Shown: positions 17,147-27,002, numbered from the stretch's first letter. The stretch: 64,000 nt of DNA from Flavobacterium frigoritolerans (GCF_025847275.1 NZ_JAOZEV010000001.1:310001-374000), one strand, 5' to 3'. Translations and numbers: made by a program. The notes: generated by a model from the sequence alone, not told the origin.

Positions 17147-17383
17147 TTATTTGATAAATCCTTCTGACTGCGCTTTTTTCAAAACTGCAGAAATTCCATT
17201 TTTATTAATTGTTTTTATCGTAGATGCTGCTACTCTAAGAGTAATCCATCTATCTTCTTCTGGAAGATAAAAACGCTTTTTAACTAAGTTCACAGAAAAT
17301 TTTCTCTTAGTTTTGTTCATAGCGTGAGAAACGTTATTTCCTACCATCGCTCTTTTACCTGTAAGGTCACAAACTCTTGACAT
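17147..17383 (-). CDS. rpmB: 50S ribosomal protein L28
   Basis: This 78-aa protein with the family start [20 protein letters not shown] and the ending [14 protein letters not shown] is L28 of normal length. It is the first gene of the minus-strand operon rpmB-rpmG-DUF4295. The upstream gap to cinA (17384-17454) should carry the promoter. Confidence 0.97.
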   Translation of the reverse strand: MSRVCDLTGKRAMVGNNVSHAMNKTKRKFSVNLVKKRFYLPEEDRWITLRVAASTIKTINKNGISAVLKKAQSEGFIK

Positions 17384-17454
17384 TATACTTATGTTTTATC
17401 GTTATTCAAAATCAGGGTGCAAAGAAAAGAAAAATAAACGATTGAAACAAAAAA

Positions 17455-18708
17455 TTAGTGCACATTTTTTAAAATTTCTTTCTGTAACATCTCTAAACTT
17501 TTAATTACAGCCCTATCTATCACTTTTTCACGTGGTTGGCCAAAATTAAATTCTTCAACAATTATATCGTTTGGAGTTGCAATTGCAATAAAAACAGTGC
17601 CGATCTCCGCTTTTGAGTCTCCTTTTGTTGGTCCAGCGTTCCCAGTTGTCGCTATTGCGTAATCTGTTTTCATTAGGCGTTTTACGTTCAAAGCCATCGC
17701 TGAAGCTACTGCCGAACTTACGACAGAATTTTCTTCTATTAAATTCGCCGACACTCCCAAAACAGTCGTTTTTAACTCGGTTGAATAAGGCACAACGCTA
17801 CCTCTAAAATAACTTGATGCACCAGAAACCGCTGATAAAAGTGATGCGATTTTTCCTCCCGTACAACTTTCAGCTGTTGCTATTGTTCTTCCTTTCTTAG
17901 CAAGTAGCTGCCCCACCACTACCTCAATAGTTTCGTTATCATCAAAACCTACTATGATATCATGAATGATCGCATCTAACGATTGCACATTAGCCTCAAT
18001 AGCTGCTTCCAACATTTCTTTATCTGTACCTCGTGCCGAAAGTCGCAATCGCACCCTTCCTGGATTAGGCAAATAAGCTAACTTTATAAAATCTGGTAAA
18101 TTATTCTCCCACTCTTCAATACGCTCAGCTACTAAACTTTCGCCCTGCCCATAGGTAAGTATCGTTTTATGAATAATATACGGCCGCTCGTATTCTTTTA
18201 CAACCTTTGGAACTATAACACTTTCTACCAAATATTTCATTTCATAAGGAACCCCTGGAAGAGAAATAAAAACAGTGTTTTCTTTTTTCATCCACATACC
18301 TGGAGCCGTTCCCATCTTATTATGAAGTACTGTACATTTTGAAGGAACCAACGCCTGATCTTTATTCATTTGAGTAATCGGTCTTTTATAAAAACCTTCG
18401 ATCAACTCTGTGACATGAGCCAAAACTTCTGGATTTACCACTAATTCATCTTCAAAATAATCACAAAATGTTTTTTTAGTCACATCATCTTTAGTTGGCC
18501 CTAAACCTCCCGTAATAATTACTAAATCAACTTTGTTTTGTAATTGAGAAAATGTATTTAAAATATGCTCTTTATCATCACTTATCGAAATCATTTCATG
18601 GATTTCGACTCCGATTTTATCTAAAGATTTGGCTATAAAACCAGAATTTGTGTCTACAATTTGTCCTATTAGGATTTCGTCACCAATCGTTATTATTGTT
18701 GCTTTCAT
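17455..18708 (-). CDS. cinA: CinA family protein (competence/damage-inducible, NMN amidohydrolase)
   Basis: This 417-aa protein has an N-terminal MoaB/MogA-like domain ([21 protein letters not shown] ... [13 protein letters not shown]) and a C-terminal CinA/PncC domain ([30 protein letters not shown] ... [11 protein letters not shown]). The latter is the nicotinamide-nucleotide amidase region. The two-domain form links pyridine-nucleotide recycling with a COG1058 ADP-ribose pyrophosphatase-like domain. I start at the ATG at 18708. A TTG 15 bp upstream is in frame but unlikely. It lies upstream of the rpmB operon on the same strand. Confidence 0.93.
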   Translation of the reverse strand: MKATIITIGDEILIGQIVDTNSGFIAKSLDKIGVEIHEMISISDDKEHILNTFSQLQNKVDLVIITGGLGPTKDDVTKKTFCDYFEDELVVNPEVLAHVTELIEGFYKRPITQMNKDQALVPSKCTVLHNKMGTAPGMWMKKENTVFISLPGVPYEMKYLVESVIVPKVVKEYERPYIIHKTILTYGQGESLVAERIEEWENNLPDFIKLAYLPNPGRVRLRLSARGTDKEMLEAAIEANVQSLDAIIHDIIVGFDDNETIEVVVGQLLAKKGRTIATAESCTGGKIASLLSAVSGASSYFRGSVVPYSTELKTTVLGVSANLIEENSVVSSAVASAMALNVKRLMKTDYAIATTGNAGPTKGDSKAEIGTVFIAIATPNDIIVEEFNFGQPREKVIDRAVIKSLEMLQKEILKNVH

Positions 18709-18804
18709 GTATCTGAAGTTCAAATTATTACATTAGATTATTTCTCGCAAGGAGTTGCATGAAGTAGCAATAGATATCCTTTTTATCGCGAAGTAATACG
18801 AAGA

Positions 18805-18860
18805 AAGAAAATTAATTCACTAACCTTTGTATTTAATTATATGGCTAGTGAATTTTATAT
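18805..18860 (-). terminator. Probable terminator after the Hpt gene
   Basis: AATTCACTA (18814-18822) and TAGTGAATT (18846-18854) form a 9-bp stem with a long loop. On the minus strand it follows the Hpt gene and is followed by a U/C-rich run. Confidence 0.55.
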
Positions 18861-18909
18861 ATAACTGACAATCTAACCTGATATGATTCAGGAAGACCAT
18901 CTTTAATTT

Positions 18910-19254
18910 TTACAGATCAAAGTCTTTCTTAATTTCTTTAATCGCTTCTTTTACCTGATTTTTTATACTCTTAAAAGTTTCCTCTATGGCTTTCTTTTTA
19001 CCTTCGGCCTTTGTCCAGGCTTCAACCTGAAGAATCTCCTCAAAAGCAACATTAAGACCTAATAAATCAAGTGTTGGTTTTATCTTATGCGCATAGGCAT
19101 AGGCATGTTTATGATCTTTCTTTTTTATCCCTTCTTTAATTTGTTTTAAATCTTCCGGAACTTCGGTTACAAACAAATTAAGAATTTCATTTACAAATTC
19201 TGGATCGTTATCTGAAAGTGCGTACACTTTTGAAAGGTTGTATTTTAAAGCCAT
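18910..19254 (-). CDS. Hpt-domain phosphotransfer protein
   Basis: This 114-aa single-domain protein has the histidine phosphotransfer signature HAYAYAHKIKPTLDLLGL, with H56 as the phospho-histidine candidate, inside a four-helix pattern. Such stand-alone Hpt proteins carry phosphate between a hybrid kinase and a response regulator. No hybrid kinase is in the window, so its partners are unknown. Its ATG shares one base with the stop of the upstream FAH-family gene, so the two are coupled although functionally unrelated on their face. Confidence 0.85.
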   Translation of the reverse strand: MALKYNLSKVYALSDNDPEFVNEILNLFVTEVPEDLKQIKEGIKKKDHKHAYAYAHKIKPTLDLLGLNVAFEEILQVEAWTKAEGKKKAIEETFKSIKNQVKEAIKEIKKDFDL

Positions 19255-19865
19255 TATTTTACTTGTATTCTGAATAATTTTTTTCCTTCTAAAAATCCTT
19301 CTAAAACATCGTCTGGTTTTACGGCCGCAACTCCTTCTGGAGTTCCTGTAAAGATAATATCTCCAATTTTTAATGTAAAATATTGAGAAACATACGAAAT
19401 AAGCTCATCAATTTTCCACAACATCATATTAGAATTTCCTTTTTGAACGCTCTTAGAATTATTTGTTAACTCAAATGTAATATTTTCCAGTGAACTAAAT
19501 TGCGTCTTAGGCAAAAATTCACCTATTACTGCCGAACCATCAAACGCTTTTGCTTTTTCCCAAGGCAATCCTTTCTCCTTCAATTTAGTCTGTAAATCTC
19601 TAGCCGTAAAATCAATACCTACACTAATTTCATCGTAGTATTTATGTGCAAACTTTGGCTCTATGTACTTTCCTACCTTGTTAATTTTAACAATTAACTC
19701 TATTTCGTGATGAATATCCTCCGAAAATTCAGGTATCACGAATGGATGCTGCTTTAACAAAACTGCCGAATCAGGCTTCATAAACACGACTGGCTCCGTT
19801 GGACGTTCGTTTTGCAATTCTTCTATATGATTCGCATAATTTCTACCGATACAGATTATCTTCAT
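19254..19865 (-). CDS. Fumarylacetoacetate hydrolase (FAH) family protein
   Basis: This 203-aa protein has the FAH catalytic pattern: MKIICIGRNYANHIEEL, HHEIELIVKINK with metal-ligand glutamates E54 and E56, a GIDFTARDLQ segment and KAFDGSAVIGEF. The family cleaves C-C bonds or decarboxylates/hydrates beta-keto acids such as oxaloacetate and acylpyruvates. The short length and single domain resemble acylpyruvase/oxaloacetate decarboxylase (FAHD1-like) rather than true fumarylacetoacetase. It ends on the start of the Hpt gene. Confidence 0.88.
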   Translation of the reverse strand: MKIICIGRNYANHIEELQNERPTEPVVFMKPDSAVLLKQHPFVIPEFSEDIHHEIELIVKINKVGKYIEPKFAHKYYDEISVGIDFTARDLQTKLKEKGLPWEKAKAFDGSAVIGEFLPKTQFSSLENITFELTNNSKSVQKGNSNMMLWKIDELISYVSQYFTLKIGDIIFTGTPEGVAAVKPDDVLEGFLEGKKLFRIQVK

Positions 19866-19958
19866 TCTATTTAAGTTGCTAAGTCGCTAAGTTACTAAGC
19901 CACCAAGAAAACCAAGTACAAAAAACTCAGAACCTTAGAGCCTTAATTTCTTAGAACC
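19866..19958. repeat. Low-complexity intergenic repeat (CTAAGT/CTTAGA type)
   Basis: The segment contains iterated CTAAGT, CTTAGAG and CTTAGAA-like words (GCTAAGTCGCTAAGTTACTAAG, later CCTTAGAGCCTTAATTTCTTAG). I have seen this kind of degenerate filler between genes in flavobacteria. No gene is in it. Confidence 0.5.
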
Positions 19959-20729
19959 TTATTTTGTGTTTAACTTTCTTAATTTAATAGCTGTCAGTAC
20001 CTTTTTAGTATACAAAGGAAAGTCTGCATTTTGTATCCAGCTAAAATATCCTGGTTCTGTCTCAAGAATCTTCTCTACCTTTGCTCCTTTATGTTTTCCG
20101 AAGGTAAAAACCTCTTCATCATCTTTATCAAAAGCAATCATTCCTGCAAAATCAGCTATTTTCTTTCTGGTTGTAAACTCTGACAATGACTTCATATCAT
20201 TTTCCAGTTCTGGATAACGATCCAATTGCGCTTTAAGAATTTCATATGTCGCCATGGTATCTGCTTCTGCAGAATGCGCATTCTCTAGACTTTTCCCGCA
20301 ATAAAACTTCAAGGCAGCACTTAATGTTCTTTCTTCCATTTTATGAAAAATAGTCTGCACATCGACAGAACATTTGTTTTTCATATCAAAGTCAACACCC
20401 GCACGCAGCAGTTCTTCTGCCAACAACGGAATATCAAAACGATCTGAATTAAACCCTGCCAAATCACTATCTTTTATCATATTATAAACCTGTGGTGCCA
20501 ATACTGCAAACGTAGGTTCATTTGCCACTTTTTCATCGGTAATACCATGAACAGCGGTGGTTTGTGGTGGAATTGGAATTGTAGGATTCACCAACCAAGT
20601 TTTACTTTCTTTATTTCCGTTTGGAAAAACTTTAAATATTGAAATTTCTACTATTCTATCTTTTCCGATGTCAATTCCAGTAGTTTCAAGATCGAAAAAG
20701 CAAATTGGTTTGTTGAGTTTCAGTTCCAT
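19959..20729 (-). CDS. DnaQ-like 3'-5' exonuclease
   Basis: This 256-aa protein has an N-terminal DEDD exonuclease domain: ExoI DLETTG (D13, E15), ExoII GFNSDRFDIPLL, and ExoIII with HSAEADTMA (DEDDh type). The C-terminal ~60 residues (FTFGKHKGAKVEKILETEPGYF and following) form the small putative quorum-sensing-regulated/DUF3820-like add-on found in many flavobacterial exonucleases. It is probably a proofreading or repair nuclease of the polymerase III epsilon type. It is a single gene with no catalytic gaps. Confidence 0.9.
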   Translation of the reverse strand: MELKLNKPICFFDLETTGIDIGKDRIVEISIFKVFPNGNKESKTWLVNPTIPIPPQTTAVHGITDEKVANEPTFAVLAPQVYNMIKDSDLAGFNSDRFDIPLLAEELLRAGVDFDMKNKCSVDVQTIFHKMEERTLSAALKFYCGKSLENAHSAEADTMATYEILKAQLDRYPELENDMKSLSEFTTRKKIADFAGMIAFDKDDEEVFTFGKHKGAKVEKILETEPGYFSWIQNADFPLYTKKVLTAIKLRKLNTK

Positions 20730-20830
20730 TTTTTAATTTTATAAGTTTACAAATATAATTTTTAAAGCCGAATTTCACTTGTTTTTTTCAGAAAGTTGCC
20801 GATTACCTCCTGTAATGCAACAATCCTGCA

Positions 20831-20872
20831 AAAAGAAAACCCTTTCAACATTTAAAACGTTAAAAGGGTTAA
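20831..20872 (-). terminator. Terminator after the E2 acyltransferase gene
   Basis: AACCCTTT ... AAAGGGTT stem (20838-20845 against 20863-20870), extended by inner AAC/GTT pairs. On the minus strand it is followed by TTTTCTTTTT. Confidence 0.8.
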
Positions 20873-20893
20873 TTATTTATAAGATTGATTTTT

Positions 20894-22213
20894 CTAAAAA
20901 TCTCTATCTACATCAAAAGCTTCTAAATACTCTGCTACTCTTTTCACAAAACTTCCTCCTAATGCTCCATCTACAACTCGGTGGTCATAACTGTGCGAAA
21001 GGAACATTTTCTGACGAATCCCGATAAAATCCCCTTCTGGAGTTTCTATAACTGCTGGTACTTTACGAATTGCTCCTAGAGCTAAAATACCAACTTGCGG
21101 CTGATTGATGATTGGCGTTCCAAAAACACTTCCAAAAGTTCCCACATTAGTTACTGTATATGTTCCTCCTTGTGTATCGTCTGGTTTTAGTTTTCCTGCT
21201 TTTGCACGATTACCTAAATCATTAACTGCTTTTGCCATTCCAACCAGGTTTAACTGATCTGCATTTTTAATTACCGGAACGATTAAGTTTCCATTTGGTA
21301 ATGCAGCTGCCATTCCTAAATTTATATTTTTCTTTTTGATGATATAATCACCATCAACTGAAATATTCATTCCTGGAAAGTCTTTCAATGCTTTTGCAAC
21401 AGCTTCCATCATAATTGGCGTAAAAGTTAATTTTTCTCCTTCTCTTTTCTCAAAAGCAGTTTTAACTTTTTCTCTCCATTTTACAATATTAGTTACATCT
21501 ACCTCAATAAACGATTGTACGTGTGCAGAAGTTTGAACTGAAGCCACCATATATCCAGATATAAGCTTACGCATTCTATCCATTTCTATGATTTCATCTC
21601 CTCCATTTACAGAAACTGGTGCTGCTTTTGAAACTACTTGTTCCTGTACTTTAACAGGCACCGCAACCTCAACTTTCACTTCTACCTTCGGTGTTTCTAC
21701 TTTATTTTTTCTACCAGCAACATAAGCCAATATATCTTCTTTGGTCACGCGACCATCTTTTCCTGAACCATTTATACTTTCTAACTCAGCTATAGAAACA
21801 TTTTCTTCTTTAGCTATGTTTTTCACCAAAGGAGAAAAGAATTTATCTGAAGTAGTATAATCTGCCGGAGCTGCAACTTCTTTAGCCGCTTCGATTGTTT
21901 TTTCGATTGCAGCAACTTCTGCTGGAGCAGTTGTTTCTTCTGCTACTTTATCGACTAAAAATGACGATCCTCCTTCTGTTTCAATAATGGCAATAGTCTG
22001 CCCTACTTGTACCAAATCGTCTTTGCCAAACAATTGCTCAATTAAAATTCCCGAAACTTCACTTGGCACTTCGCTATCTACTTTATCAGTGGCGATTTCC
22101 AGTACTGCTTCATCCATTTCAATTTTGTCTCCAACTTGTTTCAACCAGTTTGTGATTGTTGCTTCAGCGACACTTTCTCCCATTTTAGGAAGTTTTAATT
22201 CAAATCTTGCCAT
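20894..22213 (-). CDS. 2-oxo acid dehydrogenase E2 (dihydrolipoyl acyltransferase)
   Basis: This 439-aa protein has three domains. The N-terminal lipoyl domain has lipoyl-lysine K44 in EIATDKVDSEV. An Ala/Pro/Val-rich linker and an E1/E3-binding domain (FSPLVKNIAKEENVSIAEL ... GRVTKEDILAYV) follow. The C-terminal acyltransferase domain has the catalytic SHSYDHRVVDG, whose active histidine is near residue 411. It transfers the acyl group from lipoyl to CoA in the pyruvate, 2-oxoglutarate or branched-chain complex. Sequence style and the single lipoyl domain favour the branched-chain type, but E1 and E3 genes are not nearby. It is cytoplasmic. Confidence 0.93.
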   Translation of the reverse strand: MARFELKLPKMGESVAEATITNWLKQVGDKIEMDEAVLEIATDKVDSEVPSEVSGILIEQLFGKDDLVQVGQTIAIIETEGGSSFLVDKVAEETTAPAEVAAIEKTIEAAKEVAAPADYTTSDKFFSPLVKNIAKEENVSIAELESINGSGKDGRVTKEDILAYVAGRKNKVETPKVEVKVEVAVPVKVQEQVVSKAAPVSVNGGDEIIEMDRMRKLISGYMVASVQTSAHVQSFIEVDVTNIVKWREKVKTAFEKREGEKLTFTPIMMEAVAKALKDFPGMNISVDGDYIIKKKNINLGMAAALPNGNLIVPVIKNADQLNLVGMAKAVNDLGNRAKAGKLKPDDTQGGTYTVTNVGTFGSVFGTPIINQPQVGILALGAIRKVPAVIETPEGDFIGIRQKMFLSHSYDHRVVDGALGGSFVKRVAEYLEAFDVDRDF

Positions 22214-22296
22214 ATTGTTAACCTAAAAGGTGATTTTGATTTTCAGATTGCGAAATTACTGAAAAATTTAAATATAAATTACATTAAATATAATTT

Positions 22297-23460
22297 TTAT
22301 GCGATTTTAACGATTTTACCTCTATCATTACTGGAATCACTTCCGATTAAAAAAGCAGTAGTTTTGGGTAAAATTTTAAAAGTAATCTTCTTATGTCTTT
22401 CCGTTTTTAAGATATCGATACATTTCTTGAATGATATGTATTGATTATCCAAAATTACCTCTGCTCCTTTTGCTATGTAAATCAGGGACGAATTTACCAT
22501 TTTTTCTTTTTTTAAATCACAAAATGTAACTTTATTTTGTAAAATTAAACTCAATTTTACGGCTAATTTATCATTTGAACTATATAAAAAATACTCTTTT
22601 GGTGTTGTTTTTATCATTGCTTTTCCCTGAATCATTTTCATAATAGAAAAAAACACAATTCCCATTTTCATAAAAAATGAGAACAAAAAAGATACTTTAA
22701 AATGTTTCTTATAAAAGAAATTCATTGCCTCCTGAAAACGCTTCATGTATTTCTCGTCCTTTATTGTACTTTCTCCTTTATAGTGAATTACAGTAGTTTC
22801 AGAAAAATAATAATTAGTTTTTCCTTTTTTCAAAACCATATACGATAAATCAATATCGTCAGAATACATAAAACAATCTTCATCGAAACCTCCAACTTCA
22901 TTATATAAATCTCGTTTCATTACCATAAAAGCACCAACGAGTATTTCTACTTTTCCTGTTTGGTTTTCTTGTAAATGTTCCGCATAATATTTATTGCAGT
23001 ATTTTGATTTGGGGAAAATCTTATACAATCCTGCAATTTTGGTAAAAGCGACCCAAGGTGTTGGAATACCACGCTTGCTCTCTGGAAGAAAATTACCTGT
23101 TCCATCAATAAGATTTACGCCTACTATCCCTAAATCATGCTGTTTTTTAGCAAAAGCCAATACTTTTGTAAATGTATCTTCGGCAACTACAGTATCTGGG
23201 TTTAAAATACATATATACTCTCCATTTGCCTGAGAAACTCCTATATTATTTCCTTTTGGGAAACCTAAATTTTCTTTATTCTCAATCAATTTTACAGTAG
23301 GAAACCGACTGCGAATCATCTCACAACTATCATCTGGAGAATTATTATCTATTACAATTATCTCGCTATCAACATTCTCAAGCGCCTGTTGTACACTTAA
23401 AACACATTGTTCTAAAAAATAACGCACATTGTAATTGAGGATAATAACCGATAATTGCAT
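22297..23460 (-). CDS. Family 2 glycosyltransferase
   Basis: This 387-aa protein has a GT-A fold domain (residues about 1-230). It starts QLSVIILNYNVRYFLEQCVLS and contains VIDNNSPDDS, CILNPDTVVAEDT and GGFDEDCFMYSDDIDLSYMV. These are the usual marks of rhamnosyl-type GT2 enzymes (WbbL-like). A hydrophobic stretch (FLFSFFMKMGIVFFSIMKM) near 255-275 may anchor it to the membrane. The last ~100 residues are not typical of GT2 and contain no motif I know. It probably acts in surface polysaccharide or glycoprotein assembly. No other glycan genes are adjacent. Confidence 0.88.
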   Translation of the reverse strand: MQLSVIILNYNVRYFLEQCVLSVQQALENVDSEIIVIDNNSPDDSCEMIRSRFPTVKLIENKENLGFPKGNNIGVSQANGEYICILNPDTVVAEDTFTKVLAFAKKQHDLGIVGVNLIDGTGNFLPESKRGIPTPWVAFTKIAGLYKIFPKSKYCNKYYAEHLQENQTGKVEILVGAFMVMKRDLYNEVGGFDEDCFMYSDDIDLSYMVLKKGKTNYYFSETTVIHYKGESTIKDEKYMKRFQEAMNFFYKKHFKVSFLFSFFMKMGIVFFSIMKMIQGKAMIKTTPKEYFLYSSNDKLAVKLSLILQNKVTFCDLKKEKMVNSSLIYIAKGAEVILDNQYISFKKCIDILKTERHKKITFKILPKTTAFLIGSDSSNDRGKIVKIA

Positions 23461-23744
23461 GTAATAATTGAGCTATGTTTTTTTGGGAAAGTTAGAAATT
23501 TTATGCTAATCCTAGCCGTGAAGACAAATCTTTTTTACGATCTCTAAAATAATATTAAATGTGAAATAAAAACGAAACACAGCTTATCATAATAATACAA
23601 TCTCTTATTAGAGCCTCTTTTAAAATTTATCTAATTATTCTTTTAGAACCCGCCTTTATCTATCATCAAATAACCTCGCTAAAATTTTAAAATCTAAACA
23701 GGTTACTTTATTATTTATTTTAGCAAAAAAAAGATTAATCTTTT

Positions 23745-24341
23745 ATGAAACATAGAACAATCACTATCCGAATTATATCGCTGAGTTTTATTATAATTTC
23801 ATATTTATTTTCAAGCTGTAAAACTACTATTTTTCAAACCCCAAATAAAACCTCTGATCTGGTGACTTCAAATACTTGGTTTGTTGCAGGACCTACCAAA
23901 GAAAATCAGGAAACGATTAACTCAATTAGAGAGAAAAAAGATCTTATTCGTGTAACAGCAAAAGACTCTCCTCTTGGTGAAATTGAACTAAATGTAATGA
24001 TCACTCCATCTGAAACTAATGACGGAAAACCGACCAATTTACCTAGCAATTCCAATTTTGTAAGCATTACTTATAAATCATCACAAGCTATTAAATTGCA
24101 GGCTCGGGAAGGAAATAATTCTGGAACTGGCTGTGTACATGGAGGAACACATGCAATGGTTGATTTACCTGCTTCACCCAATACATTTGCTACAATAAAA
24201 ATACCTTGGTCAGATTTTAAACTAAAAGATAAATCATTGAACATTCATAATCTTTGTAAATTTAATTTTGTGAATTACAATCCTATTTCTGGTGCTATAT
24301 TAGAAATCAAATCTGTACAAATTCAAAACTTAAAACCATAA
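23745..24341 (+). CDS. Lipoprotein of unknown function
   Basis: This 198-aa protein has a lipoprotein signal peptide ending at the lipobox LFSSC (C26). The mature part has a beta-rich pattern, including SQAIKLQAREGNNSGTGCVH and a C-terminal region (IKIPWSDFKLKDKSLNIHNL) reminiscent of carbohydrate-binding or galactose-binding jellyroll folds. I do not recognise a named family. It is followed 20 bp later by another secreted protein gene and both precede a shared terminator, so they form a two-gene operon. Confidence 0.7.
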   Translation: MKHRTITIRIISLSFIIISYLFSSCKTTIFQTPNKTSDLVTSNTWFVAGPTKENQETINSIREKKDLIRVTAKDSPLGEIELNVMITPSETNDGKPTNLPSNSNFVSITYKSSQAIKLQAREGNNSGTGCVHGGTHAMVDLPASPNTFATIKIPWSDFKLKDKSLNIHNLCKFNFVNYNPISGAILEIKSVQIQNLKP

Positions 24342-24361
24342 AACGAACTAACCTCAACATT

Positions 24362-24751
24362 ATGAAATCCAAAATCCTAAAACTCTTATTCCTAGCATTA
24401 TTTTTTTCAAACCTTTCTTTCAGCCAAAATAAAAAATTAGATATCAATGGCGTTTGGTCAGATATTAATTCGGGGGTCGAAAATGCCGTAGCTATTATCT
24501 CTGAACAAAACGGAAAAGTTATTTTCTCTCATTACCTAGAATGGAAAGGGCAAAAGTTTGTAGAAAGCGGCGTTGGGAAAAGAATAGGAAATACAGTTGA
24601 ATACACTGTGGATGTGACTTTACCTATTGAAGGTTGGGCAACTCAGGGAACACATGTCTTAACATTATCTGAAGATGGTAATACGCTCGAAGGAGCTTAC
24701 AAAGACAACAAAAAAAGAGAAGGCACAATTGCCTTTAAAAGAGTGAGATGA
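24362..24751 (+). CDS. Small secreted protein of unknown function
   Basis: This 129-aa protein has a clear signal peptide (MKSKILKLLFLALFFSNLSFSQ). The mature part is a ~105-aa beta-rich domain (LDINGVWSDINSG ... IGNTVEYTVDVTLPIEGW ... GNTLEGAYKDNKKREG). The GVW start and the GNTLEG pattern recall lipocalin-like or META-type barrels. Function is unknown. It is co-directional with the preceding lipoprotein gene. Confidence 0.7.
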   Translation: MKSKILKLLFLALFFSNLSFSQNKKLDINGVWSDINSGVENAVAIISEQNGKVIFSHYLEWKGQKFVESGVGKRIGNTVEYTVDVTLPIEGWATQGTHVLTLSEDGNTLEGAYKDNKKREGTIAFKRVR

Positions 24752-24768
24752 TTTTTTTGTAAAAAATA

Positions 24769-24807
24769 TAAAAACGGGTTTAATAACATCATTAAACCCG
24801 TTTTTAC
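24769..24807. terminator. Bidirectional terminator
   Basis: AAAAACGGGTTTAAT / ATTAAACCCGTTTTT is a 15-bp perfect stem around a short AACATC-type loop. It lies between the two convergent genes ending at 24751 and 24815 and can serve both. Confidence 0.93.
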
Positions 24808-24814
24808 TACTATT

Positions 24815-25456
24815 TTATGTACCCATTTCTACATTATCCCAATCATCTGCTTGATTATAAATCCATTCTAATGATTTTCGTCTTTCATATACTAATCCTC
24901 CATTTAGTTTAGCTTCTCGTCCATTTAATCTTTCATCTACACAATACCAATGGAGTCGGTAATAATAATCAAGCATCGTATAAATCTCAACTTCTGATTT
25001 TAAGCGCTGCAAACTTTCTAATTTCTGATTACTATCACCATTTTCCAGATTTGGCAAGAATGAAGCCATATTATCTCCAATATATTCTTCTGCTTCAAGC
25101 CCAGGGATCATCTCTGTAACCCACATAAAAGCCCATAAGGATTCTAGATACCATCTTAGAGAATTGACTTCAAATTCGGTTAAATCATCATTTTCTTTTT
25201 CTACTATTTCTTTTTCTGAATCTGAAAGGTATTTGGTTAAATCATGATTCTCAATCCATTCTTTAATAATATAGGTCGGAGCTTCAAATGCAATATTTAT
25301 CAAAGCATTCATAACCGACATTCTCCCTTTAATTTCTTCCAGAGTTCTTAATTTTGGTGCATCCAAAATTGGCAGCCAATCATTTACACGATATTCCTTT
25401 TGCTTAATAATTGTATCATTATCCGTTTTAATTTGTCGGCGTTGTTCTTCTGTCAT
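24815..25456 (-). CDS. DUF4272-type protein
   Basis: This 213-aa soluble, helix-rich and acidic protein has the segments LDAPKLRTLEEIKGRMSVMN and LRWYLESLWAFMWVTEM, which fit the DUF4272 family as I remember it. The function of that family is unknown. No signal peptide or catalytic motif is visible. It lies just downstream of the DUF5009 gene on the same strand (71 bp gap). Confidence 0.7.
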   Translation of the reverse strand: MTEEQRRQIKTDNDTIIKQKEYRVNDWLPILDAPKLRTLEEIKGRMSVMNALINIAFEAPTYIIKEWIENHDLTKYLSDSEKEIVEKENDDLTEFEVNSLRWYLESLWAFMWVTEMIPGLEAEEYIGDNMASFLPNLENGDSNQKLESLQRLKSEVEIYTMLDYYYRLHWYCVDERLNGREAKLNGGLVYERRKSLEWIYNQADDWDNVEMGT

Positions 25457-25527
25457 AATTTAATTTTCAAAAATATAATCGAAAATATAAATAATTTCTT
25501 TCAATGCAAACTGATTCAATTGAAACT

Positions 25528-26718
25528 TTACAAATGCAGCTGAATCTTGTATTTATTAAAAATTTGCATAGCAAATAACATAATCGTTGAAAATACTAAA
25601 GACCAGATAATTCCAGGTGTTCCCTCGCGGAAATAATCTGGAATTATATGTATCTTAAATGCTAAATTGAAGTAATATATTATTCCGGGAAGTATGTAAA
25701 TAAGGAGTGGATTAGCGGCAGCAGGCATAAAAAAGTTACTCCACTTAGTTTGCTTTTTAATTTCCATTAGCCAATACAAGAAATAAAATATAACCGTACA
25801 AATACCCGCTGAATATAACACCCAAGAAGGTGTTCCTCTAACCTTTGAAACTTCGTAATATGGTCGTAATAAATAACCCAACACAAAAAACAAGACACCA
25901 AAACCTATTACTTTCCAATTAATTTTCTCAGATATTTTTCCTTCAAAAAACAAAAGAGATATCACTACTCCTGCCGAAACAAGTGTAGCATGTGTCATAT
26001 GTCCAGCAATAAATCCTATCCATTTTATTTCATGAATAAAAGATCCTTTAATTTGATTTAAAATAGTAGCTATAAGACAAACAAAAAGAAATGCAATCAT
26101 TGCGGTCAATTTTCCTTTTACCAGCCAATAATAAACTACCGTAATTAAATACGCCCAACCTATAAGCCCTAGAATTCCCCACCATTTTGGCGTAATTCCA
26201 ATCTCGCCATTTTCCTGAACGTATAAAAAGTACAATACTACCAAAACTAACATTCCCCCATATTGCAAGATATTTTTAGTGATTTTAGGAAATGATTTGT
26301 CGTATTTATTCCAAATAGGAATTGGCATAGTGTATGCCAAAAGCCCCCAAAAGGCCGCAGAAATCACCATCTTAGATGCATCATAACCGTATTCGGCATT
26401 TACCATATAAACTCCGATAATGATAAGTGCTAAAGCTCTTTTTAAAGTATGTGTCCAAATTGTTTTAGGTGAATCTCCTTTTATTAATCTTGCATTAAAT
26501 GCAAATGGAATAGACATTCCTACAATAAATAAAAACGCAGGAAATACCAAATCAACAAATGTCATTGCATCGGCATCGGCTGGCATATGCTTCATCCATT
26601 GTGGTACATTTTTTATGCTTGCCAACTCATTGACAAAAATCATGATAAAAATGGTAATTCCACGAAAAGCATCTATGGAAATAATCCTTTTATTGAATAA
26701 TTCTTCTTTTATTTTCAT
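25528..26718 (-). CDS. DUF5009 membrane acyltransferase-like protein
   Basis: This 396-aa polytopic membrane protein has about 10 helices. The start RIISIDAFRGITIFIMIFVN and FVDLVFPAFLFIVGMSIPFA place it in the NagX/HGSNAT-like family. It lacks the HSEWHG histidine block of the paralogue at 12197-13468 and has MKHMPADADAMTFVD there instead. It may therefore have a different acyl acceptor or donor. It is likely in the inner membrane and acts on sugars or cell-surface glycans, by family analogy. Confidence 0.8.
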   Translation of the reverse strand: MKIKEELFNKRIISIDAFRGITIFIMIFVNELASIKNVPQWMKHMPADADAMTFVDLVFPAFLFIVGMSIPFAFNARLIKGDSPKTIWTHTLKRALALIIIGVYMVNAEYGYDASKMVISAAFWGLLAYTMPIPIWNKYDKSFPKITKNILQYGGMLVLVVLYFLYVQENGEIGITPKWWGILGLIGWAYLITVVYYWLVKGKLTAMIAFLFVCLIATILNQIKGSFIHEIKWIGFIAGHMTHATLVSAGVVISLLFFEGKISEKINWKVIGFGVLFFVLGYLLRPYYEVSKVRGTPSWVLYSAGICTVIFYFLYWLMEIKKQTKWSNFFMPAAANPLLIYILPGIIYYFNLAFKIHIIPDYFREGTPGIIWSLVFSTIMLFAMQIFNKYKIQLHL

Positions 26719-27002
26719 ACGTAGATAATATTTATTTTTTAGTGGAATATGGTATCGTCATTCTTCCTTAATAATTTATGGTTGAGAATCATGCCGATTT
26801 CATAATCTATTATAGTATTAGCATTAACAAATATAAAATTTTAGAGGAGAAATCAAAGTAGATTTTAAAAGACTGACAAACTTGTTTATTTATGTTAAAT
26901 ATCGGTAGAAGTAGAATTTTTTGTTTGGATCAAAAAGTTATCTTTGCGCTTTTATAAAAAAAATACTATAAAAAATTACTATTCAAAAAATAATCATTAA
27001 AC
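26719..27002. other. Divergent promoter region
   Basis: This holds the promoter of the plus-strand tail-fibre-like series (see 26917-26946). The promoter of the DUF5009 gene must also lie here. No gene is seen. Confidence 0.5.
26917..26946 (+). promoter_or_regulatory. Promoter of the secreted-paralogue/RHS locus
   Basis: TATCTTTG at 26939-26946 exactly fits TAnnTTTG, and TTTTTTG at 26917-26923 provides the -33 TTG. The start codon follows 56 bp downstream. The spacing (15 bp) is slightly short for the consensus. Confidence 0.65.
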
